Shown here: piece after piece, positions 1 through 5,898 of the stretch | Layout of the letters: each line of letters begins with the position of its first letter | Position numbering within the stretch: position 1 is the stretch's first letter | Assembly (NCBI GenBank): GCA_017551025.1 | Contig: JAFZNG010000017.1 | Coordinates: forward strand, 1-64,000 | Source of the DNA: Paludibacteraceae bacterium | Lineage (GTDB): Bacteria > Bacteroidota > Bacteroidia > Bacteroidales > Paludibacteraceae | Reading direction: 5' to 3' | DNA: 64,000 nucleotides | The notes under the pieces: model-generated | The model's database searches: none | Told to the model about the DNA's origin: nothing | What the model saw: the letters and a program-made list of their open reading frames with translations, nothing else | Made by a program: the position numbers and the translations under genes

Positions 1-170
1 CGGGTGTAGAAGGTTGACTTTCCCCATCCGGTGGCTTGCATCACCTCAAAGGAGAAATCAGCTTTGATTTCACGGTCGAGGGAGCGATAATACTCCCAAA
101 ACTCAGAGCCGACGGGGACACACTTGCTGACGCTCCGCCTGCGTCTAATACTTGTGGTAACCTTTCGCAT
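1..170 (-). CDS. Small helix-turn-helix-like protein, 3' end outside window (partial)
   Basis: The minus strand reads openly from an ATG at 170 to the window edge. The visible 56 residues start MRKVTTSIRRRRSVSK and include FWEYYRSLDREIKADFSFEV and ATGWGKSTFYTR. That last stretch looks like the recognition helix of a small DNA-binding protein: the gene just upstream has a similar layout (SVSCYYRWLEG). The start overlaps the last 26 bp of the upstream gene in another frame, which suggests translational coupling. I do not recognise the family. A regulatory or accessory role in a mobile element is inferred from its size and place beside a divergent repressor-like gene. Confidence 0.5.
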   Translation of the reverse strand, partial: MRKVTTSIRRRRSVSKCVPVGSEFWEYYRSLDREIKADFSFEVMQATGWGKSTFYT

Positions 171-381
171 ACCTATAAACTATTGGATAATGAAACTTAA
201 ATGCAACACCGTTTATCTTCTCCCTTCGCTCCATTGTTGGGGTAGAAGAGCCTTCAAGCCACCGATAGTAGCATGAAACACTCACTCCACAACGTTCTAT
301 CACCTCTTTCCGTACCGAAGAAACATCCTTTAGAGCGATGCTCTCCATAAAATTTTTGAATCGTTTGTCATTTTTTTTCAT
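145..381 (-). CDS. Small putative DNA-binding protein (78 aa)
   Basis: The protein of 78 residues begins MKKNDKRFKNFMESIAL and contains RKEVIERCGVSVSCYYRWLEGSSTP, which has the form of a helix-turn-helix: a short helix, a turn at GVS, then a helix with exposed aromatic and Arg residues. An earlier in-frame ATG at 465 exists but lies upstream of the -7 box of the apparent promoter, so the ATG at 381 is preferred. The gene diverges from the XRE-type gene at 542, with a 160-bp AT-rich spacer carrying repeated half-sites, as in phage or ICE control regions. No specific function can be assigned. Confidence 0.55.
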   Translation of the reverse strand: MKKNDKRFKNFMESIALKDVSSVRKEVIERCGVSVSCYYRWLEGSSTPTMERREKINGVAFKFHYPIVYRYAKGYHKY

Positions 382-427
382 TTTTTTCTTGCATATATTG
401 GAAAAAAACTGTAATTTTGCAACGAAA

Positions 428-512
428 TTTTGTGCAAAGATAATACATTTTGAATTAATATGCAACTTTTTGCACTATTTTTCCAATATTTGTACACACA
501 AAAAGTGCAAAA
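428..512. promoter_or_regulatory. Candidate operator region with repeated TTTTGCAC half-sites
   Basis: TTTTGCACT at 468-476 and its reverse complement AGTGCAAAA at 504-512 form an inverted repeat. A related TTTTGTGCAAA lies at 428-438, overlapping the minus-strand -7 box. Repeated half-sites between a divergent XRE-type repressor gene and a small regulator gene are the usual layout of an immunity or excision switch. Binding by the 542 product is inference. Confidence 0.4.
435..465 (-). promoter_or_regulatory. Bacteroidales-type promoter for the minus-strand gene at 381
   Basis: On the minus strand the -7 box TATCTTTG lies at 442-435 and TTG lies at 465-463, with exactly 20 bases between them. 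This matches the Bacteroidota sigma-ABfr pattern seen throughout the window. The predicted transcript would start near 428, inside the half-site region. Confidence 0.6.
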
Positions 513-541
513 TTAGGTATAAAAACTAATTGTAAAGCCTT

Positions 542-868
542 ATGAAACAGCAAGTTACGGAAAGAATAAATATTTTTCTTTCGTCCAGAGGGGTAAAAAA
601 GGTAGATTTGGCGGAAAAGTTGGGCTGGAAACCGGCAAAACTGATTTCACAGTTAAACGGGCAAAGAGGAATCTCTCTTGACTTGCTTTGTGCCCTGTTC
701 GAAATATATCCGGAGATCAACAAAGAATATATCTTCACCGGAAAGGGTAACGTCACCGGTCCGAGTGACAGCATCGAGGAAAGTCTGCAGAAGGAGATTA
801 AGGAGATGCAGATGAAGCTGCGTGAGAAGGATGCGCAGATCAAAGTTCTCAAAAGTTTAATAAAATAA
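542..868 (+). CDS. XRE-type helix-turn-helix repressor with C-terminal coiled coil
   Basis: The 108-residue protein has an N-terminal HTH (roughly residues 7-60): RINIFLSSRGVKKVDLAEKLGWKPAKLISQLNG, followed by GISLDLLCALFEIYPEIN, a form common in Bacteroidales phage and ICE repressors. Residues 78-105 (SIEESLQKEIKEMQMKLREK) form a charged coiled coil, likely for dimerisation. It is divergent from two small regulators and lies 300 bp from a tRNA-end repeat, so a role in controlling an integrated element is plausible. No clear -7 box is seen upstream; expression may start within the half-site region. Confidence 0.75.
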   Translation: MKQQVTERINIFLSSRGVKKVDLAEKLGWKPAKLISQLNGQRGISLDLLCALFEIYPEINKEYIFTGKGNVTGPSDSIEESLQKEIKEMQMKLREKDAQIKVLKSLIK

Positions 869-995
869 TAATGCTCCTGCGGGCGCGCGCGAGGTTCTGC
901 TTTTTGGAAAATTTTTGGAAAAAAGTTGGAAAATACGTATAATGGAATAATTATGCAAAAAAATCAACTTTTTTTGAAGAAAAACGCTGAAAAAC

Positions 996-1026
996 TTGTG
1001 TATATCAAAAAAAAGCAGTACCTTTG
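996..1026 (+). promoter_or_regulatory. Promoter reading toward tRNA-Ser
   Basis: TTG at 996-998 is followed after 20 bases by TACCTTTG at 1019-1026. The sequence after TTG (TGTATATCAA) resembles the extended -33 element seen at other promoters here. A transcript starting near 1033 would pass through the tRNA-end fragment before reaching the intact tRNA at 1255. Confidence 0.6.
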
Positions 1027-1069
1027 CAGGCGATTTCCAAAGCGTTGAAAATCGATACAAAGCCGAGAC

Positions 1070-1088
1070 AAAATCGGGACACGATTTT
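1070..1088. other. Hairpin (AAAATCG/CGATTTT) upstream of the att-like repeat
   Basis: A 7-bp perfect inverted repeat, AAAATCG and CGATTTT, surrounds a 5-base loop, with two further T residues extending the right arm. It could be a weak terminator or a recombinase arm site. The roughly 385 bases between 868 and 1255 otherwise hold the promoter at 996, the tRNA-end repeat, and two copies of CCTTGATTTA near 1199 and 1231. I see no gene there. Confidence 0.3.
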
Positions 1089-1165
1089 TTCGGTAAGATT
1101 AAAAAATGGATTATTAACTGTCTAAAACCAACGGTTAGAAACAGGTAATGCATAGGGAGCAGTCT

Positions 1166-1192
1166 CGGGGGTTCGAATCCCTCACTCTCCGC
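1166..1192 (+). repeat. Displaced 3' end of tRNA-Ser: att-like direct repeat, left copy
   Basis: These 27 bases (CGGGGGTTCGAATCC through CTCACTCTCCGC) are identical to 1318-1344, the T-arm and acceptor 3' strand of the intact tRNA-Ser downstream. No 5' tRNA half precedes them. Integrases of ICEs and prophages that use tRNA 3' ends leave such a displaced copy. Because the intact gene lies to the right on the same strand, this copy best fits the right end of an element inserted in another tRNA-Ser further left, or else a partial tandem tRNA duplication. Confidence 0.6.
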
Positions 1193-1254
1193 CCAAATGC
1201 CTTGATTTACAAGGGATGCAGGCCTTAAGACCTTGATTTAGATAGCGTCAACGA

Positions 1255-1343
1255 GGAAAGTTGTCTGAGTGGTCGAAAGAGCCGCACTCGAAATGCGGTG
1301 TACCCGACTAGTGGTACCGGGGGTTCGAATCCCTCACTCTCCG
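1255..1343 (+). tRNA. tRNA-Ser (anticodon CGA)
   Basis: The gene folds as a class II tRNA. The anticodon stem-loop is CCGCA-CTCGAAA-TGCGG with anticodon CGA at 1289-1291, there is a long variable arm, and the T-arm reads GGGGGTTCGAATCCC. The acceptor strands are GGAAAGT (1255-1261) and ACTCTCC (1336-1342), with discriminator G1343. CCA is not encoded. One acceptor pair is broken: A at position 4 faces C at position 69. It reads UCG codons. Confidence 0.92.
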
Positions 1344-1344
1344 C

Positions 1345-1408
1345 AAAGAAAAAGGACGATTTGTCTGTCTGAGTTTACTCAAGCAAGCAAATCGCCCTTT
1401 TTTCTTTG
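1345..1408 (+). terminator. Terminator after tRNA-Ser
   Basis: A long imperfect hairpin pairs AAAGAAAAAGGACGATTTG with CAAATCGCCCTTTTTTCTTT. It places a T-run at the end of the right arm on the plus strand, directly after the tRNA. Confidence 0.75.
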
Positions 1409-1455
1409 AACAAGGTGCCAGCGGCAGCTTGTTGGGATTACGAAGAAATCCCTCA

Positions 1456-2883
1456 CTAGAAATTATACTTCGTCATCAGCTGTACGCGATGGTTGGTGAC
1501 CCAATGCAGGTTGTTCTCTACCAAGCCATTCGTAGCTGCCGGTTTACCTGTACCGTACTGTACGGACGTCACTTCATATTCACAACCGAGTTGGAACTTA
1601 CCAACCGTCCAGAGCAACGTAGGTGAGCAACGCCACATACGGTTCATATTATTCGCACGCGGATAGTAGTACATATCGGCCTGACCATCTCCATTGGCAT
1701 CCAGCAGTGCGTCTTTGGTGCCGAAATTTTGTACATATCCGGCAAAGAGAATACCCTGAAGGCGTTGCGGATGTTTCGCCTCTTGTGCTCCTACCTTGCC
1801 ACCATAGACCAGACTGATCCATGAAGCAGACGAACGCGTGGGAGTATATTCGTACGATCCGTCCGGGTTGACAGCCTTAACGCCGTAACCGCCGTTGAGA
1901 TTCATATGTTCTCCCGCCTCGGCAAAGATGGTCTTAGCCTTAAGCGAGAAATCACCTTTCTTATACTGCAGGTAGAGGTAAGGCGATGCCGTCGTAATAC
2001 GGTCGTTGACCTTGACCGAGACCGTACTGCCATCCGTACCTACTACACTACCCTGATGGCGCGGACGAATACTCAACACGTCAGCTCCGGCACGCAGCAA
2101 GAGTCCGTTCGGGTGATGGAAACTCAATCCCAGATATGCTTCGGGGGTTTTGCCATACGCCATATATTCGGCCGACTGGCCATCCGGACCAATCGACAAA
2201 TATTGCATTTGCCACAATCCTGCCGCCGTCAAGGTAAAATACTTACCCAGGCGAGCATCCATACGTACTTGCGGTGAACGGTTGAACGGACCGAATGGTG
2301 CGCCGGATGCCAGGGCAATCACGTCGCACAGATCAGCCGCCATCGGATGCCAAGTCTGACCAACGGTCAAATCTACGCGCGCGTAATCCTTACCCATTTT
2401 AAGACTGTCCCAACCGAAACTCATATAAGCTTGACGCAGACGGAACTGTGCCGTTCCGGACAGCGAGTGCGTACCCGTTCCCTTGGTGCTCAGTCCGGCA
2501 TAGAAGTCAGCCTCTATCTTACCGCTAAACTCCGTACCACGCCACTTGTAGTCCACGATATTCAGACCCACGCGTGTAGTCAGCGAGAGGAAGCGGAAAG
2601 TAGACTGTGCATTCAGGTCCTGGCGTTCTACGCCGGTAGTCAGTTCAGCACCTTCAGCTTGATTCCAGTTCTCGTCCTTAGGCTGATAGTTGTACAAATC
2701 GCCCGTGCCGGACATCGACTCACGACTGTCATACGTAAAATAGTTACGAATAAAGCCGTAGGGTTTGAAGTGCTGCTTAAGATGCGATTTGACCGCCTCT
2801 TTCTTCTCCACCTTGACGGAGTCCTGCGCCATGGCAGGTACTCCGATCAAAGCGATTAACATAATAGCTGCTACGTGTCTCAT
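1456..2883 (-). CDS. Outer-membrane porin-like beta-barrel protein
   Basis: The 475-residue protein starts MRHVAAIMLIALIGVPAMAQ, a clear signal peptide. The ATG at 2883, one base after the stop of the transporter gene, is chosen over the longer frame from 2913. The mature part alternates aromatic and polar residues (FKPYGFIRNYFTYDS, RFLSLTTRVGLNI, LTAAGLWQMQYLS) and ends in aromatic-terminal strands (VQLMTKYNF), typical of an outer-membrane barrel. It follows the DASS carboxylate transporter by one base, so it may be the outer-membrane pore for the same substrate. That pairing is inference. Confidence 0.75.
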   Translation of the reverse strand: MRHVAAIMLIALIGVPAMAQDSVKVEKKEAVKSHLKQHFKPYGFIRNYFTYDSRESMSGTGDLYNYQPKDENWNQAEGAELTTGVERQDLNAQSTFRFLSLTTRVGLNIVDYKWRGTEFSGKIEADFYAGLSTKGTGTHSLSGTAQFRLRQAYMSFGWDSLKMGKDYARVDLTVGQTWHPMAADLCDVIALASGAPFGPFNRSPQVRMDARLGKYFTLTAAGLWQMQYLSIGPDGQSAEYMAYGKTPEAYLGLSFHHPNGLLLRAGADVLSIRPRHQGSVVGTDGSTVSVKVNDRITTASPYLYLQYKKGDFSLKAKTIFAEAGEHMNLNGGYGVKAVNPDGSYEYTPTRSSASWISLVYGGKVGAQEAKHPQRLQGILFAGYVQNFGTKDALLDANGDGQADMYYYPRANNMNRMWRCSPTLLWTVGKFQLGCEYEVTSVQYGTGKPAATNGLVENNLHWVTNHRVQLMTKYNF

Positions 2884-2884
2884 A

Positions 2885-4339
2885 TTAGAAGGGGAATATA
2901 AGTAATACAGCATACGAAATAGCGATACCGATCAGTCCGACGATCAGTCCGACCTTTGCCATCTCGTTGGTCTTGATAAGACCGGTAGAGCAAGCGATGG
3001 CATTCGGCGGCGTGGAAATCGGCAACAACATTGCAAACGAGGTAGAAGCCGCTACGCAAACCAGCAGTGTGGTCACGCCACCAAAGGCACCCAGCTGCTC
3101 ACTCATAGCAGTACCTACTACGGCCAGGATAGGCACAAGCAGGTTGGCGGCCGACGAGTTGGCAATGAAGTTGGAGAGCAACCATCCGAGCAAACCGGCG
3201 ATGATCAGAACGGCTATAGCCGACCAGCTACCGAACGGAATTGCCTCGACGAGAGCAGCGGCAAGACCGGTTTTGTTCAATGCCGTACCGATAGCAAAAC
3301 CACCGGCTACCATCCACAGTACATGCCAGTCGATCTTAGCGAAGTCGTCACGCTTGAAGATACCCAGCAATGCAAATACTGCAAACGGAATAAGTGCGAC
3401 CACGTTGGAGTTGAGGTGCGTGATCTCACCCGTCATCCACAACAAGATCGTAGCAAGGAAGGTAATCGTTACTACCCAGAATTGCCAGTCCATCTTATGG
3501 TGCTCACTCGGCTCGATGACGATCTTCACATCCTTAGCCTTGAAGGGGAAGAGGAACATAAGCAACCACCATGCGAACAAGATCATCACGATAACTACCG
3601 GCACAAAGCGAATCATCCAAGCGCCGAAACCGATATTGATATCCATACCTGCCAACTGACCGATGGCAATGGCATTCGGCGGTGTACCAATAGGTGTTCC
3701 CAGACCACCAATATTGGCGGCAATAGGAATAGCCATAGCCAGACTCACACGTCCGCCGCCGTCAGCAGGCAGGGTGCGAAGCACCGGTGCCAGGAAGGCG
3801 AGCATCATGGCCGCCGTGGCGGTATTGGACATAAACATCGACATAACGCTGATCAGGGTCAAAAAGCCGAGAAGCACCCATTTGGGGTTGGTGCCGAAAG
3901 GCTTAAGCATCACGCGTGCCAGCACGATGTCCAGGCCTACTTTGCTGGCTGTAATGGCCAGTACGAAGCCGCCGAGGAACAACATGATAATCGGGTCGGC
4001 AAAGGATGCCATGATGGCCTTGAAATCAACCACGGTACCCTGGAGATAGGTGACTACTTTCTCGCCTGTCTCCGGATCAATGTTTGTCTCGGCAGTGACG
4101 AATCCCTTGTTGGAGACTGCCAGCAACAAGAATACGATGGTCGTAACACTAGTGGCCCAAGCCGGAATGATCTCAAACATCCACATTAATGCCGCATAGG
4201 CAAAAATAGCAATGGTACGTTGCTGTACAACGGTCAGTCCGTCAATGCCAAAGGCCGTGCTCGGCAAGAACCACAGGAGAAGCACCACCAACAATGTGAT
4301 TGGTGCTAACACATACAGTTTTACGTTAAAATTTTTCAT
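2885..4339 (-). CDS. DASS/SLC13 family sodium:dicarboxylate (or sulfate) symporter
   Basis: The 484-residue membrane protein has about 11-12 hydrophobic segments. Two repeated signatures of the divalent anion:sodium symporter family are visible: SNTATAAMML with GTPIGTPPNAIAIG in the first half, and NSSAANLLVPI with STPPNAIACSTG in the second. These correspond to the two SNT-like ion/carboxylate binding motifs of VcINDY-type transporters. The likely substrate is a C4-dicarboxylate such as succinate or malate, or another divalent anion, moved with Na+ across the inner membrane. It is cotranscribed with the rpiB-like gene upstream and the porin-like gene downstream. Confidence 0.88.
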   Translation of the reverse strand: MKNFNVKLYVLAPITLLVVLLLWFLPSTAFGIDGLTVVQQRTIAIFAYAALMWMFEIIPAWATSVTTIVFLLLAVSNKGFVTAETNIDPETGEKVVTYLQGTVVDFKAIMASFADPIIMLFLGGFVLAITASKVGLDIVLARVMLKPFGTNPKWVLLGFLTLISVMSMFMSNTATAAMMLAFLAPVLRTLPADGGGRVSLAMAIPIAANIGGLGTPIGTPPNAIAIGQLAGMDINIGFGAWMIRFVPVVIVMILFAWWLLMFLFPFKAKDVKIVIEPSEHHKMDWQFWVVTITFLATILLWMTGEITHLNSNVVALIPFAVFALLGIFKRDDFAKIDWHVLWMVAGGFAIGTALNKTGLAAALVEAIPFGSWSAIAVLIIAGLLGWLLSNFIANSSAANLLVPILAVVGTAMSEQLGAFGGVTTLLVCVAASTSFAMLLPISTPPNAIACSTGLIKTNEMAKVGLIVGLIGIAISYAVLLIFPF

Positions 4340-4341
4340 TG

Positions 4342-4376
4342 TTTATTTTTAATTTTCACTTTTCACTTCTCAATTC
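4342..4376. repeat. Heptad tandem repeat linker (five 7-bp units)
   Basis: Plus-strand units are TTTATTT, TTAATTT, TCACTTT, TCACTTC and TCAATTC. The repeat fills the junction between the rpiB-like gene and the DASS gene, and supplies the rpiB stop codon (TGA at 4370-4372). Confidence 0.7.
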
Positions 4377-4864
4377 AGCAAGATCCATTCTCCGTTTTCG
4401 ATTCGGTAGTTATTGGGATTAGCCAGGTGATGGATACGACGCTCGTAGCGTTCACCACCGTCGAAGGCGGTAGTCACAAACTCATGAATGATGTCCAGTG
4501 CTTTGTCCGGCGCAACATAACCTGCCGGCAGACATAGAATGTTGGCATCAAAGAAGCGGCGTGCATTCTCCGCCATACGCGGTTCCCAACAGATAGTAGC
4601 ACGTACGTGCGGATGGGTGTTGGTAGCCATACTCATACCGTTTCCGGTGAAGCAAAAACCGATACCTAAATCGCATTCACCTTTCTCCACGGCCGTAGCC
4701 ATAGGATGGGCAAAATCAGGAAAATCGCAGTTCTCCATAGAATGGCAACCGAAATCTACGATCTTAGCACCCTCGCGTTCGAGGTACAATTGAATCATGG
4801 ATTTCAGTCCAAAACCAGCGTGGTCACTAGCCAACGCAATGGTCAATTCGTTTAATGGTTTCAT
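4370..4864 (-). CDS. RpiB/LacA-LacB family sugar-phosphate isomerase
   Basis: The 164-residue protein begins with the family signature ASDHAGFGLK and carries the phosphate/active-site loop as GIGFCFTGNGMSMATN. The catalytic-type Cys is kept, but the common GSG is replaced by FTG. The later motif RMAENARRFFDANILCLPAGYV matches the SRxHNDANVLxLG region, with His replaced by Phe. RpiB interconverts ribose-5-phosphate and ribulose-5-phosphate; LacAB and allose-type relatives use other sugar phosphates. The changed motifs make the exact substrate uncertain. It sits between YitT and the DASS transporter. Confidence 0.82.
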   Translation of the reverse strand: MKPLNELTIALASDHAGFGLKSMIQLYLEREGAKIVDFGCHSMENCDFPDFAHPMATAVEKGECDLGIGFCFTGNGMSMATNTHPHVRATICWEPRMAENARRFFDANILCLPAGYVAPDKALDIIHEFVTTAFDGGERYERRIHHLANPNNYRIENGEWILLN

Positions 4865-4889
4865 ATCTATACAATTAAATTTAATATAT

Positions 4890-5885
4890 TTAGCGTTTTA
4901 TCTTATCAAAGCCTGCCCCGAAGACGCCCGTCACCTTCGCATGGCTGACAAAGGCGTTGGGATCGATATCATGCACGAGGTGCAAAATCATCTGACTCTC
5001 TGCCTGGTGAGCCAATACAGAAATCACCTTGACGGGTTGCTGAGAATACCAGCCCGTACCATCCAGTACGGTCACGCCACGGTTGACTTTCTGATTGATA
5101 GCGGTAGCTATTTCGGCATAATGCGAACTGTAGATAAGGAACTGCACCGACTGGTGGACACGCGACATGATAGCATCTACGGCCGCCGTATAGCTGACCG
5201 TCATGCATACACCGCAGAGTACGCGCTTGATTTTCAGGTAGGCGATACTTTGTCCGTCCACGACCGTTCCGGCAGGAAGCGGTAGCAGGAAGGCGGAGGC
5301 AATGATGACAATATCACAGAGCAGCATCATACGTCCGAGGGATATATCGCGATAATGATTGACAATCATGGCCAAGATATCCGTACCACCGGACGATCCG
5401 TTGCACGCCATGACGATACCCAAACTCAATCCAAAGACACCGCCTCCGATAATCGAACCGAGCCACGGGTCCTCAATCATCGGTTGAGGTAAGATAGGTA
5501 TAACGCGATACCAGAAGGAGATGGAGATCACGCCTACTATTGTACGCAGGCAAAAGCGCCATCCTACGGTACGTATCGCAATGATGAGTAGGATGAGATT
5601 GATCAAGAACGTCGTCAACCATACCGGCACGGCACCGCCATATTCCGGAAAGACGGATGGTAACAATCCCTGGGTGGCATAGTAGATGGCCGAACAGATA
5701 CCTGTCAGTCCACCGCCCACAAAGGCGTGCGGCAACAGAACCCAGTTGACCATCAATGCCATCGGAAAGATGCCGAAGATAATACCGAGGTACTCAAAGA
5801 CAGTACGTACGGCATTACCTTTTGGCGACTTGTGCGGGTTGGCAAATTCGCCAATGCGCGGTAGATGCGGAAATGACGATTTCAT
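4890..5885 (-). CDS. YitT family membrane protein (DUF161 + DUF2179)
   Basis: The 331-residue protein has five to six hydrophobic segments in the first 230 residues, with the glycine-rich loops VGGGLTGICSAIYY and CNGSSGGTDILAMIVNHY typical of the YitT/DUF161 family. A soluble C-terminal DUF2179 domain follows (GVTVLDGTGWYSQQPVKVI and ending GAGFDKIKR). The function of the family is not established. It is the first gene of a four-gene run ending in the porin, 25 bp upstream of rpiB, and starts 13 bp after the gcvP stop. Confidence 0.85.
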   Translation of the reverse strand: MKSSFPHLPRIGEFANPHKSPKGNAVRTVFEYLGIIFGIFPMALMVNWVLLPHAFVGGGLTGICSAIYYATQGLLPSVFPEYGGAVPVWLTTFLINLILLIIAIRTVGWRFCLRTIVGVISISFWYRVIPILPQPMIEDPWLGSIIGGGVFGLSLGIVMACNGSSGGTDILAMIVNHYRDISLGRMMLLCDIVIIASAFLLPLPAGTVVDGQSIAYLKIKRVLCGVCMTVSYTAAVDAIMSRVHQSVQFLIYSSHYAEIATAINQKVNRGVTVLDGTGWYSQQPVKVISVLAHQAESQMILHLVHDIDPNAFVSHAKVTGVFGAGFDKIKR

Positions 5886-5898
5886 CCCTTTCGGTTGT

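Noticed and set aside
1070..1192. Complete attL/attR pair of one element within the window
   Set aside because: The fragment and the intact tRNA are only 152 bp apart and in the wrong order for an element between them.
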